Positions 23,835 to 36,060 are shown, counted from the first letter of the stretch. The stretch: DNA of 64,000 bases from Cystobasidium ongulense (GCA_022835595.1 BQUP01000002.1:1226534-1290533); one strand, 5' to 3'. Notes: a model not told the origin generated them from the letters alone. A program made the numbers and translations.

Positions 23835-25658
23835 TCAACACCAAGAAGGTTTGGTACCGTCAGGGTATACTCTACAGATGGCTGCAAACGGCATCGGAAA
23901 CTGATGAAGCTGATGTGTTAGCAGCACCCAATACTATGGCTAATGTGATCCACTCACATCGTACCCCCTCTCTCCGGCACGATGCAGCTCGCTAAGCTGC
24001 AAGATGTAGCCAGCCTGGTATGCGGGTGTATGCCAGCGTCGAGCATGAATGAAGGCGCGTAGTGCCTTCCTTTTCAAGTCTGCAGAGTCCTTCAGTGCTT
24101 CAACTATGATAGTCCCAATCTCCTGGATAACAATGTGGTCAGCCATGACACTTTTCCAAGAATGTCTGGCTTACAGCCTCAGTAGCCGAAGCATCGTATG
24201 TTATTATGGCTTCGCTAAGGACCTCTTCTGATTCACTGGGCACTGAACGGAGAATAAAGCACTATCAGTTGCTGATAGGCAATTGGAGCAATCGACATAC
24301 TATCCGATACGATAACCTGACGAAGAATGGTAACGAACTTCCTCTATTAGCCCCTGCAAATGATCAAGCCTGAAACAAAGCTTACGCAGCCTGAAAGCAT
24401 GGCCTTAATCCACTCCCTCGACATGCGCTTCTTGGGCGTACTAGATTATAATTGTATGAGCTTGATGCCTGGCCTCTTCTCCTCTACTCAAACGCGAAAG
24501 ACGCTCACCTGTTGAACAGGCAAAGCTTCGCCTTTCGATAATCCTTTGGCAACGGGAGATTCTGCTTATCCTTCTTGTCAAGTACGCCATCTACGTCAAG
24601 GTAGTCAACTGTCTTCTGATCCCATTGGTTACTAGGATAGAAGCGAGCGGGATCTGCTGCATATGGGAGATGCCCAAATAGCTGCATATCGAATGTCCCG
24701 TACATAGCTTTGAGTTTTGGATATTCAAATAAGTCGATGAGTTCAAAAGCGTGTCTTTTGGGCCCGACGTAAGCAACCTCTTTAGGGGATGTAGCTTGTA
24801 CCCAGCTTAGCTTACCGCACTAAGGTGATCTAGGAGGTGCCTTAATCAGTAACTGACGCGATACAATCAGCACCTCTTGTCAATGATGACTTACTCCTCC
24901 ATGACTGAGGTCAAGCTGCCTAGTGCAGTTGTGACCCGCACATTCGTTCAATAATTGAATGTCGAGCTTCGCGGTTGAGGGTACAAAAGATGCCGCTGCT
25001 CCGTGTCGAAGTTGTACATCTGTATTCTTGACTGGAGTAACAACAAGATCTCCGCGCTCGATACTTCGACGACTTGAAGATGCCAGCGCGGCCGCTATAT
25101 CGCACATTTCATTATCGTCTTCTTGTTTGCAGGCTAAAGAATGCAACAGGATTCTGAATATTATGGGCGAAAACTTGATGAACTGTCGAGTCACTTACAG
25201 GTATCACTTGCAATCCTCCATCTTTTCCTTCCAGAAAGCGAAGTCTGCCATTCGGGCGGTATAGCATAATCAAATGGCGAGGAACCAACTTCGCTTGGGT
25301 TACCATACCAATCTGCGAAGACGCCAGATGCTTCCAAGTTGTGTATTTCGTATGTGACAGAAGGACGCAGAGTCACTTTGTGTTGTCGTGATTTGGTAAC
25401 GTCGAGTATTGTAGAATCGAGCGGATTGAGCCCTTTGACAAGTCTATAAATGATTATTTGAGATAGGAGACGAGGTCCTACTCTTGACTGTCTCAGAGTA
25501 ACGAATAGGGCTACAGATACTAAGCAGCAAGCAGTGCCTGTCCACCGAAGTCTGCTTCGCCAAGTCCACGACGATGTCCAGGAAGCCGGGCGCCGAGTCA
25601 GCACTTGGTGAGCCTGGCCTTTTTCCAGTGTCGGACTCTTTAAGGCGACGGGCACCAT
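23835..25658 (-). CDS. Unrecognised type II membrane protein, possible glycosyltransferase
   Basis: I do not recognise this family with certainty. From the start at 25658 a short basic N-terminus (ASWTSSWTWRSRLRW) leads into one membrane helix (TGTACCLVSVALFVTL), the topology of Golgi type II enzymes. The luminal part includes CKQEDDNEMCDIAAAL, LLNECAGHNCTRQLDLSHGG, VAYVGPKRHAFELIDLF, HLPYAADPARFYPSNQWD, a DVDG motif and REWIKAMLSGC. The last resembles the acceptor/donor-binding end of some GT-B type fungal glycosyltransferases, but this is weak. It has about seven introns; one (after LSHGG) is unusually long at about 130 nt and might hide a tiny exon. The C-terminus I use ends at 23835. The gene is divergent from cysteinyl-tRNA synthetase. 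Confidence 0.6.
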
Positions 25659-26137
25659 GCCTCCCAGGTCAGCGGTCTAGTCAGTCGATGTCAGTCACAG
25701 CACGAAGGGAGTCCTAGCAATTCAATTGGTCTGTAAAATGAGAGATCCCTTTGACTTCCAACACAAAGGTGTAAATGGTAAAATGCCCAATGTCAAGGCC
25801 TGCCGAGCGTGTTTGGTGACCCTTGATGGTGCTGAGCAGCATACATGGCTAAGAAGCGAGCTTGTTCGCTGCTTGAGGAATCCACGGTCGGCCAGAGTGG
25901 GCCCTACTCTCTCTCTCTGATTAGGAAGGACAAGTGACGAAAGCGCCATGGATGGGTGAAGCCCGGTCTTACGGATCTTCCATGTATAGCGTCAACTTGC
26001 TTGCTAGCTTTTGGCACTGTCTTTTCCAGCCAAGTGAATTGCCGTGAACCAGACCTTCCACACCTCGACTTTGCCTCTTTGCACTTTGACTTTGTAGCAA
26101 TCAATCAACTCATCAGGCCAAATCAGTGCGACATTGC
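25659..26137. other. Divergent promoter region, membrane protein / cysteinyl-tRNA synthetase
   Basis: Two genes start outward from this 0.48-kb stretch. Open frames within it have no domain character. No other element is seen. Confidence 0.6.
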
Positions 26138-29012
26138 ATGCGCATCGCAACAGCAGCAGCGAAAGCATTAAGGACTTCAAGGCTTGCTGCAGAATCGCAT
26201 TCAGGATCAGCTTGGTTATTGATTGCCAATAGATACCAGATCACGGTTGCAAAAGCAGGAACCCGCTGCAGGATGGCTTCCACTAGCAGCAGCAAGACTC
26301 TTTCAAAGGACAAGACATACGATGAACATTGGCAGCAGCCTGGAGGGACGCCTTTACCAAATCTCAAGGTCTTCAATTCTTTGACTCGATCAAAGGTGCG
26401 CTTGACAATTGTGGAAGGCGTGAATAGTAGACTGAAGGCATACTGATGTATACATACGATGCTCTCTAGGTCGACTTCGTGCCTCAGAAGGGGAAGCATG
26501 TCACCTGGTAGGCAGTTGTTAGTCTGCCCTATGCCTAGTCCATAGCTCACGCACCCTCGACAGGTACAATTGCGGACCGACAGTATACGATGCATCACAC
26601 ATGGGACATGCTAGGTAAGTACTGCCCTTTTCGGATACAACATGCATCTGTCCTCACTTACTTATTGCTTTTTTCCAGAAACTATGTTACTCAAGACTTT
26701 CTTCGCCGAATCCTGCGCGACTACTTCAAATACGATGTTCACTTTGTTATGAACATCACGGACATAGATGACAAAGTAGGTTTTATCTGTCTGATCAATC
26801 ATTAAATGCTATCGCTCATCGCTATCCCGTCTTCCAGATCATTCTGCGCGCACGACACCAGCACCTTTTCTCGACATATCTAAACGAGACCGATGCTTTG
26901 ACTCCCGAGGTACTGGCTCAGGCAAAAGAAGCCTGGTCGCAGTATTTCGAAAAATTCAACAAGAAGATTTTAACTCCACCTCCAAGTTATAGCAACGGTC
27001 AAGCAGATGTCAATGCGTCTTCGTCTGCCTTACAATCAACATCGGCGCTGACGTGGGAAGAACTGCAAAGTAAGATCACAAGTGATGCGCAATGGTTGAA
27101 AACCATCAAAGATAACCATGAAAAGTTTGGCATGCAACTCGATACGCTTACAGCGGCACGAATTGCGATAGACAAAGCGGAGAAGGATCTCTCAAGCGGG
27201 CGAACGGATCGTGGAGCAGCAGCAGATCTACTGAAGGGTTCCCAAGATATAATAAGCGAGTTACTAGATAAGCAAAAGGGTAGTACAGTGACGGATCCAG
27301 CTATCTTCCGATCATTAGCTGCATATTGGGAGAAATCCTTCTTCGACGATATGGATCGTTTGCACGTCGAACCGCCAGTGACACTTACAAGAGTATCGGA
27401 ATATTTACCTGAAATCACAACATTCGTCGAAAAGATCATCGAGAATGGCTATGCGTATGAAGGAGACGATGGCAGTGTCTACTTCGATACGAAACGATTC
27501 GATGGTGCAAACGGGAAAGAGAGTGGAGACTGGTGCCATTCGTACGCCAAGTTACAACCCTGGAGTAAAGGCAACAAAGAATTACTCGAAGACGGAGAAG
27601 GGTCATTGAGCGTTGCTGGAAGGACTAAAAAATCACCTTCTGACTTTGCGCTCTGGAAAGCCTCGAAACCGGGTGAACCTGCTTGGCCATCGAAATGGGG
27701 AATGGGCCGACCAGGCTGGCATATTGAGTGCTCGGTGATGGCTTCTGACGTGCTAGGCAAGACAATGGACATCCACTCTGGCGGTGTCGACTTGGCTTTT
27801 CCACATCATGATAATGAGATTGCGCAAAGCGAGGTGGGTAGTATGCCTGGCAGCCTGAGGATCTAGCTGACGAATACTATTGTACAGGCTCATCACGAGT
27901 GCCGACAATGGGTTAATTACTTCCTACACACAGGTCATCTCCATATCGAAGGCCTAAAAATGAGCAAATCGCTCAAAAATTTCATTACGATAGAAGAGGC
28001 TTTAGCACGTGCTACTGCGCGTCAGCTACGTCTATCATTCCTATTGCAACAATGGAATGCCCGCATGGATTTCAACGAAAAGGATATGACCGAAGTCAAA
28101 GCTATCGAGACTCGCTTTAACAACTTCTTTACGAACGTTAACGCGCTCGTAAGCGACTTCGAAGCGAGAGCCCAAGAATCATCAGGAAGCCATCATTATG
28201 GAACACCTGAGAAAGAACTCATGGCTGCTCTCGAAGAGGCGCAAGACGCTTTCCACTGTGCTCTCTGCGATTCCTTCAATACTCCTCAAGCTATGTCTGT
28301 CCTGATAACACTGCTCACTTCGGCCAATGTCTACGTGACCTCCCGGAGTCGCTCAGAAGTGAACGTCGATACTTTACGCAGTGTCTCTGATTGGCTGTCT
28401 CGTATGTTACGAGTATTTGGACTTGGTGAAGGACCGGAAGCAGATGCGAGAGGGAGACGGATCATTGGCTGGGGACAAGCTCGAGCGGAAGACGCAAACG
28501 GAGCTGCTGGAGAAGATCGCGAAGCAACACTCATGCCGTATCTGCGAGCGCTTTCGACGTTCCGAGATAGCGTTCGCCGTCTGGCGAGAGAAGAAGGCAA
28601 AGCGTCGGAAATTCTAGCTCTTTGCGATCAACTGCGTGATAACGACATGATAGACCTGGGTGTTGCGTTAGACGATCAGGATGATGGACGTGCGCTGGTC
28701 AAGCTGGTTCCAGCAGAACAGCTCCGAGCTGCAAGAGACGAAAAGGCAGCGATTGTAAAGCAGAAAGCAGCTCAAAAAGCAGCATCTCAAGCAGCTGCAG
28801 AAGCTAAGCGGAAAGAGAAGCTGGAAAAGGGCAAGCTATCTCCCAAGGACATGTTCAAGAACTCTACGGACTATTCGAAGTTCGATAGCGAAGGATTGCC
28901 CACACATGATGCTCAAGGTGAAGAGCTGCCTAAAAGCAGAGTGAAGAAGCTGAAGAAAGAGTACGACCAGCAAGCGAAGCTGCATGAAGCGTATTTAGCG
29001 GAGACAAAATGA
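26138..29012 (+). CDS. Cysteinyl-tRNA synthetase, with possible dual cytosolic/mitochondrial starts
   Basis: Class I synthetase that charges tRNA-Cys. Exons: start-26395, 26470-26507, 26564-26614, 26679-26775, 26838-27833 and 27888-29012. Motifs are [17 protein letters not shown] (first zinc Cys and the HIGH box as HMGH), [14 protein letters not shown] and FPHHDNE (other zinc ligands), and GLKMSKS (KMSKS box). A eukaryotic-type insertion lies between NITDIDDK and the catalytic core, and the C-terminus is Lys/Ala-rich and charged. The ATG at 26273 ([11 protein letters not shown]) gives 809 residues, typical for the cytosolic form. An in-frame ATG at 26138 would add 45 residues, beginning [20 protein letters not shown], which look like a mitochondrial targeting leader. 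One gene may therefore serve both compartments. Confidence 0.96.
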
Positions 29013-29295
29013 TAGACATGGTATTGTCGCTATGGCAGCGAATTTGAGACCGAATACCATCACACCGTAGCTGTGGCAAAGCCGGAAACTAGAGACGAAT
29101 TCCAGCGCGCGTTTTTTGCCGTTGTCTTCTGACCCGTTTGCTTCTGTCCAGGCGACCACCTCCTTCAAAATGTAAGCGGACCAGCTACACATCGCAAACT
29201 GTGCGTCGACAAGTGCAAGATATGCCTGCACCATTGCATTTGGTTCAGCGTAGAATGTGTCAGACATTCGAGTCTCGTCCGTAGCAGGGTCCGCA

Positions 29296-29901
29296 ATGCA
29301 TGACCTCGGGGACGTTGGAGGATCAACATCGCAAACAGTAGGAACTGACCGAGTCGCACAGCTAGCTGACACGAACTGAATGCTACAGTTGGTCGTCACG
29401 AGGCGAGGAAAGCTCGAGTCGCCTGCTTAGACCTAGTACTGTCCAAATGAGCTGACTAACTAACATCCTCTGTTACCGATGACCACCTCTCCAAGCTTGA
29501 GGCTGAAGAACTCAAGAGAATGCTCATCTCAGTGAGTGGGTCCAGAGATCTCGTATTGTATCGTATCTTTCCTCCACCTGCTGCATTTACAGGGCTATCA
29601 AGAGTTTGGAAGTGTTTCACAGTCAGAGCTGGACCTCGCCAGAAACCTGAGCTTGCGCTATGCTCACGAGTCTGAGGATATTTCAGCTCACCTTACACGG
29701 TAAGCGCTGTGGTATCCGCAAGTACGCTGGTGCGGAGCAAATGCTAAAGTCACCTCTTGTTTCAGCTGCCCACACACCATATGCGAGCAAGAAGATCGCA
29801 ACCTGTATGTCCACACATGCTTTCCACTGGATACCTCAAATCCACACAACACAGCTTGCCGTCACTTGGTCAAAGCCGATGGACTAGAATGGCCACTGTG
29901 A
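29296..29901 (+). CDS. Possible small spliced gene, 106 residues, unknown function
   Basis: I do not recognise the product. Four exons (29296-29337, 29496-29531, 29593-29699, 29766-29901) keep frame and give 106 residues. The first part is acidic and helical (LEAEELKRMLISGYQEF, SELDLARNLSLRYAHESED). The last exon is Cys/His-rich (CPHTICEQEDR, HTCFPLD, TACRHL), with four cysteines that could bind a metal or form disulfides. Donors GTGAGT and GTAAGC are strong in the later introns, and a CTGACTAAC branch site precedes exon 2. The first exon and start are the least certain; translation could instead begin at an internal Met. A 134-residue frame on the opposite strand (28995-29399) overlaps the first exon and is a rival reading. 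Confidence 0.4.
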
Positions 29902-30391
29902 GCCGGACAACCGAACAATGCAAGCTAGTCAAAGGTAGATCTCCACTGACGGGTATTTACACGTACAGATGCACGAAATATCCCAGCCAATTAAGAATAG
30001 CAAGCAAAGGAACAAGGCACACATGCGATTGTAGGTGGATCGTAGAGCAAGGCCAATGTCTCTGACGAGACTCCTTGATGAGTTGTAAAGCTATCGCCCT
30101 TAATCATGGCCTTTCTGTTACTGGCCAGTTACCTCAGTTGTTTGTTGTTGGCGTTTGCTGCTATGCTGAATCTTAGCGTTTAGTGGATGCTGGATCTTAC
30201 TGCAATAGAATTTCTACAAGGTTGACGAGACATAAATTATCAATTCGACCTTTCGTATCGCTGCACGATACTCGAGCAGGTGTGATTGCAATTAGCGAAG
30301 ACTAGCATTCAGTCTAAGACTACAGAAAGTGGGCGGCACTTGTTTTAGATCTCATTGCATTGAGGCAAAAAGAGACGGTAACGGGCTTAAG
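29902..30391. other. Intergenic region, no gene seen
   Basis: Convergent 3' flanks of the small candidate gene and 6-phosphogluconate dehydrogenase. No supported element. Confidence 0.6.
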
Positions 30392-32823
30392 CTACATAGG
30401 TTGAGCTTGTGATGTTTCCTCCACGTCCAGTCCAGTTGGTCTACAGAATGATATTACCTCTAATCAGCCTCAAGGAACTGAAGGTGGTCAACAAAGAGGA
30501 AAACTCACGTGGATATCCTTGTCAGCGGGGAACTCCTCAGTAGCTGTTTCAGGTAGTCTTCTGTAGGTGTGAGCACTAGTAGTACGCAGCATGGACATCA
30601 GCCTGGATCACTAAGAGCATACTCAAGAAAGCCTTGGAGAAAAAACCAACCCGAAGTAATCACGCTGAGCCTGTAGGAGCGAAGCGGGCAGAACAGCAGT
30701 TCTGTAACCATCGAAGAAGGAAAGAGCAGTTGCGAAAGCAGGAGTTGGGATTCCTGAAATGGCAGCCTGAGCGATAATTCTTCTCCATCCTGGCTGTGCG
30801 GTATGAATAGCCTTGTTGAAGAAATCATCAAAGAGCAAGTTCTCTAGATTTTGGTTCTTGCGGAAGGCATCGGTGATATCTCCAAGGAAGACACTGTACA
30901 TTCAACACAATTATCGCAATTAGTGAGATCCCCTAATACTAGGGTGATTATGTGGACACCTACGATCGGATGATGCATCCACCTCTCCACATCAAAGCAA
31001 TACCAGCATAGTTGAGTTTCCAGTTGTACTCCTTGGCAGCTTCACGCATGAGCATGAAACCCTGAGCATAAGAGATGATCTTGGAAGCATAAAGAGCTTG
31101 TTCAAGATCATCGATGAACTGTTTCTTGTCACCCTCGAAAGGAGCGATTTGAGGTCCACCTAGAACTTTGGAAGCTCTAACTCTCTCAGCCTTCAAGCTG
31201 GACAAGCATCTAGCGAAGACGGCTTCTCCAATCAAAGTAACTGGCTGTCCGAGATCCAAAGCATTGATAGCTGTCCATTTACCAGTACCTTTTTGTCCTG
31301 CAGAATCCATGATCTTGGTGACTAGAGGCTTGCCGTCCTTGTCATTGTATCGGAGAATGTCTCGGGTAATCTCAATGAGGAAAGAGTCTAGGATACCCTT
31401 GTTCCATCGCTCGAAAACGTCGGCGATTTCACCTTCCTCCATGCCGAGGATGGCTTTCATGATGTGGTAGGCTTCGCAGATGAGCTGCATGTCACCATAC
31501 TCGATACCATTGTGGACCATCTTGACGTAATGACCGGAACCAGCTTGGCCGACCCAGTCGCAGCATGCTGAGAGTGAAAGCAGGCTCAGCGATGTCTAAG
31601 ACCGCAATAGTCAGAGACGACACGACTCACGCTCTCCGTCGGTCTGAGCGGCGGTCTTCTGGAAGATCTCCTTGATAGCGGGCCAGGCAGCATCGGAACC
31701 ACCGGGCACTGTTGATGGACAAGCACAGGAGAGAGAAAGACAGTCAACGCCAAAATCTCAAAAGCTAGGTTGGGATTGCAAACGCACTCAGAGAAGGACC
31801 GTATCTGGCACCCTCTTCACCACCGGAGACACCGGAACCGACGAATAAGAGTCCCTTCTTCTCGAGCTCGTCCATGCGTCTGTTGGAGTCTGGGTAGTGA
31901 CCTGTACAGCATAGAGATCGAGTCTCAGTTTTTATGAATTTGTGTTTAAGGCAGGCAAATGTAAATTAGCGCACTGTTACCACCATCAATGATGATATCA
32001 CCCTTCTCCAAGAAAGGCTCTAGCTGCTTGATGAAATCATCAACGGCAGGGCCAGCTTTGACGAGTAGGATAATTTTGCGGGGTCTCTTGAGCTTCTTGC
32101 ATAGCTCTTCGATAGAGTGAGCGCCAATGACATTTGTTCCTTTAGCTTCATTCTCTAGGAAATGGTCTACTTTGGAGACTGTTCTGTTGAAAGCAACGAC
32201 GGTGAATCCCTTATCGTTCTGCGGTTAGCGGAAAAGAGGCACGAGGGCGACACGGAGGAAAGCGTCAGTACAGTGCTCTTCGCAACCATGCATGACTGTC
32301 CTCCAGCAACGATGACCGCCTAGTCCGCTTGTATGGATCTCCAATCCATACTCCAGATTATGTATGATTTGGGATGACGGCCATGACGAGCGGAGAGGGA
32401 TAATCGGGCGTGCGAGTTTGACAGGACCTTGACACTCACCATGTTGAGGATCAAGTTCTGGCCCATGACTGGGGGAAAAGGGCCAAGTCAGCGAACGTAC
32501 GAGACGACAGACAGTATACAGACAAGTGCTTCTCACCTGCAAGGCCAATGAGCTGTTGGGGGTGTATTGCAAAGGTGTGTCCATCATCGAATGGCGGCGG
32601 GCGGGCGGGGCGGGGACAGGGAAGAGAGAGCGCGCGCGAACAACGCAGAGTACATAGCGTCAGTGGTCAAGTACGAGGCGTGTCCGCGCATTGTGAGTGT
32701 GATTCGCATACACCAATGTCTCCTCTGCGAAGAACAAGCGACAGTCAGCATGCAGGTTGGGAAAGCGGTAATCCAAGCAAGGAACACAGACTCGACGCAC
32801 ACTGCTTCCTGGTTGCTGGACAT
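30392..32823 (-). CDS. GND1: 6-phosphogluconate dehydrogenase, decarboxylating
   Basis: Cytosolic pentose-phosphate enzyme that oxidises 6-phosphogluconate to ribulose 5-phosphate and CO2 and makes NADPH. The 5' end is built from four tiny exons: 32823-32801, 32724-32712, 32552-32537 and 32468-32440 (23, 13, 16 and 29 nt). Joined, they encode exactly 27 residues including the dinucleotide-binding loop GLIGLAVMGQNL. Exon 5 begins at 32218 ([13 protein letters not shown]). Further motifs are [33 protein letters not shown], the catalytic [28 protein letters not shown], and the C-terminal [17 protein letters not shown] with stop at 30392-30394. The C-terminal all-helical domain is complete. All key residues are present and length is normal. 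Confidence 0.98.
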
Positions 32824-33456
32824 GATGGTACTAGCTCTCGAGTGTGTCGAGTGTATGTAGTATGCCTGTGCTTTCACTTGTCGATGCAAGCAAGTGGTGG
32901 TTGAGGGAGAAGAAGCAAGAAGAAGAAGAAGATTGATGAGGCAACAAGGCAATCAGCGGCTGGACCGAGTGGAGCAGGTGGATGGGGTGGGAGGGGCGCA
33001 GACAGACTGCAGGCATTTGATGCACGCTTGCATGCATGTACAGATGGTCAGAATATCCTCGCATCGCTCCTCCAGCTGCTGGTCCGCGTCTTGTCATCCA
33101 GCCCAACCTGCTGCACAGTCCCATAACCGCCGTCTACTCTGCGAGACTTGTACCATTCCATCCATCCAGCATATCAGACTCGAGGCAACGCTGTCGACCT
33201 CACACTCACACCCAGGCAACGGTATCACTCTGCAAAGACCCACTTAATCGCATTACTGGCAGATTACAACTTCCTGCACTGCGGGAAAGCACACCAATGA
33301 CCCTCCCCACCGCACCGTTTCAACCAACCTTGCATCTCGTATCCGCCCATTCAACTGCCTTCCAGCTGCCCTCCTGTCTCATGTCCCCCGGCTGTAAGCG
33401 GAGAAGAGGGAAAGCCTAACTCGCGCATGTGCAGATCCCAAAGAGAGAGAGATCTA
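32824..33456. other. Promoter region of 6-phosphogluconate dehydrogenase
   Basis: No supported gene. It includes a GAAGAAG-type purine run (about 32909-32931) close to the start codon. The many open frames here are low-complexity and overlap on both strands. Confidence 0.6.
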
Positions 33457-35537
33457 CTACTTCCTTTTTCTGACTGCCGCCTTAGCCTCATTCACATGTC
33501 CGTTTGACATACTCTTGTAGCTGCTGCCATCCATACCCTTTGCTACTGCTGCATCATTCACTTTTTCGATGCTTTTGGTGTTGACAGTTGATAGAGATGA
33601 AGAAGGTGAGCGAGATATACTTGTTGGGGTCGAAACATCAGTAGCAACCTCTTCAGATTCACTGGGAACAGACACAAAGAAGACTCAGACATACTCTCGC
33701 TCTTCCATATATAAGGTAGTGTAGCGAAATAAAACTCACTCTTCATCATCACTCCTAGTATCCTCGGCAGGTTTCCCTCTCAGCACACCAACAGCGACTT
33801 TAACAATCATAAAAAACCAAAGGATGACTAATAATTGTATAGCACTAAGTAGTATAACAAAAACATTTTTACTAGTTCTAGTCCAATACCATTCTAATTC
33901 AGGATTCCAATCACGTTTAATAAAAGTATCTGCATCATAAATGACTGAAAACAATACTCTAGGATATAGAATATGTCTGGTTATAATCCAACTCAACATG
34001 AATAAACCAAATGCAAAATTGCAGATGTTTTCGTGAAATTTAAGGTATTTTAACATTTTGGCTGTTCCTAGAATGATATCGCTAACGTCCATCAAGACGA
34101 GGATCACGTTGCCAATTCTTGTAAAGTTGTAAAGGTAGGAGAGGTATAAGAGTGAGACGGTGAGTATGTGATGGATGAACATCTGCGGGCGAAAGTGAGT
34201 CTCTCGTAAGTAACCGAGGATTTCCACAGTAGACAAACGTTTGTCGACGTTGAATGCAGACCCACCTGAGTATAATCCTTCCTTCGCTTCTCAAGGTGTA
34301 AAGTCAACACCTGCTGCAGCCAGAAGCCCATCTGACACAGATAATAAAGTTTAATACTAGCACTCAATTTATAATGAGGATAACCCTTCCATAATCCTTC
34401 TAGGTTCATATTCCTATAACCAGATTGTTGATTTTGCATTATATAAGCTCCAAAAGTAACAGCGAAAACATGTGATATAACATCATATCCTTGTTCTCCG
34501 AATCTTAATAGAGCTCCTGATTTTCGAATACCACCATATCGACCTATAGGACCTCCAATGAATCTAATAACAAATTCACGGAAAAATGTCCATATTGCTA
34601 TCCATAGCAATACGATATACACGTCATCCACTCCCTTTAGGAATTGCTCTTCTGTAGGCGCCGTAGATAGTGCATTTGCGAGTATGTGAGATGTACTTGA
34701 CGCGTTCGAAGGGGATTGCAAGTCATGAGGATTGGTCAAGTGGAAGAGGTTCGCAAGTGCAGATGAACTACTTGATGGAATTTGATATGATAAACGCAAA
34801 CATTTCGAAGCGAGTGTAGATAGATGCCAGCTTGCTTGGCGGGTATGCTCTGTGCTCAAACGGACATGAGCGGGGTATAGAAGGTTGTAGACGATGGCCG
34901 CGACGATGGGCAGTGCAGAGGTGACTAGAGGCGATGAGGAGCGTTGTTGTTATGCGAAAGCACAAGGTCCCTTGATCAGTTTGTGGGAAAGTAATATACG
35001 TCTAGAAAAGTGAGGAAAGCACACACCTAGTATACCGGTACTCCACCTCTTAGCTTCGCGATGCCTCTCTGCCTCTCTCAACGCGCGTGTGTGTGCTCTG
35101 CGTCGAGTCTTTACGGTGGTATTGCCGTTCATTTCAGCTTGACTGCGATGTAGGTGGCCATCCTTTGAGGCGGCAGCAGCAGGACCCGCGTCGACTCCAT
35201 TTGTTGAGATGGGCTCGTCGTCGTCCACTTGCAACGAGCCAGGCAGAGCATCCAGATCAGGCATAGACGCGTGTAGTAGCTGTTCGTTCATGCCGTGCTT
35301 CTTGTTCTGCTTCTGCTGCTGTTGCTGCTGCTGCTTCTTCTTTGACGAGCGCTTCGAGGGCGTCGTCGCGGACGAGCTGGTGTAGCCGTTCGAAGACGAG
35401 GTGGAGCTGGACAGCGAGCTCGACGAGGCACTGCTGTTGCTCCCTTCGTCCACCATTGCAGACGACGAGTCTGTGCTTTGCTCCAGCCTGCTGTTGCTCG
35501 CCTTCATCTGCGCCGCGACGAGGAAAGGCGACTTCAT
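33457..35537 (-). CDS. LAG1: Ceramide synthase (Lag1/Lac1 type, TLC domain)
   Basis: ER multi-pass enzyme that N-acylates sphingoid bases with acyl-CoA. The start at 35537 gives a long cytosolic N-terminus of roughly 195 residues. This part is Ser-rich and contains a Lys-flanked polyGln run (KKKQQQQQQQKQNKK), then a basic RRRAHTRALREAERHREAKRW stretch before the first helix (SALPIVAAIVYNLL). The TLC domain includes FREFVIRFIGG, LRFGEQGYDVISH, and KLSASIKLYYLCQMGFWLQQ. The Lag1 motif is HHILTVSLLYLSYLYN, with the downstream acidic VLMDVSDIILGTAK. The C-terminus is cytosolic, Ser-rich and ends in a basic RKRK. Introns follow RWSTGIL, DYTQ and SDDEE. Whether it is Lag1- or Lac1-like cannot be told, so the symbol marks the family. 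Confidence 0.94.
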
Positions 35538-36060
35538 GCTGGCTGCGTTGGATGGATGGGATGAGATGAGATGGGTGGAGGGAGAGAGAAAGCGAGCGAG
35601 CGAGTGTGGCTGCCTGCTCAGCAGTAGTCCTGTTCACCGACAATGCCAATGCAGGCCTTCCAGAGTTGCGAGTGGAATGAATAGTAATACTTGTTAATGC
35701 GACCAACGTTAACCTCTGAATTATTCTACAAAGTCACGCGCTTTTCATTTTATAGTGGCAAAAGCTTGTACCGCTTGTGAAGAAATAATGCTCTGCGTGC
35801 AGTGACTGGAAGGATATACAACACCAACTACACCTCTCGGCAGGGACATCTCTCGTTGCGCTGTCGCGGTCTGCTTCGTACAGCTACATGGTAACATACC
35901 GACTCGACAAGCCTACACACTCAACCCACCCCACATTATTCATTCTACTGCCTCCGCGCATACCTATCAGGCCAGGAACGAACGTAAAGCGAATTCCAGA
36001 TTAGGAGCAATGGTGTCAGCCAGCCTACATCCTCCTCAGTTCACACCAAGCAGCATGCAC
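35538..36060. other. Promoter region of the ceramide synthase gene
   Basis: Upstream flank of ceramide synthase and 3' flank of SDS22. It contains GGATGGGATGAGATGAGATG and AGCGAGCGAGCG simple repeats at about 35552-35605. If the last SDS22 intron proposed in that entry is real, the SDS22 coding end would extend to 35967. Confidence 0.55.

Noticed and set aside
28995-29399. 134-codon open frame on the minus strand overlapping the end of cysteinyl-tRNA synthetase
   Set aside because: No family resemblance, it overlaps another coding end, and the plus strand offers a better-supported spliced candidate. It remains a rival reading.
32548-33419. Stacked open frames of 97-127 codons on both strands
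   Set aside because: Low-complexity frames that overlap the 6PGD micro-exons and promoter; none has a family signature.
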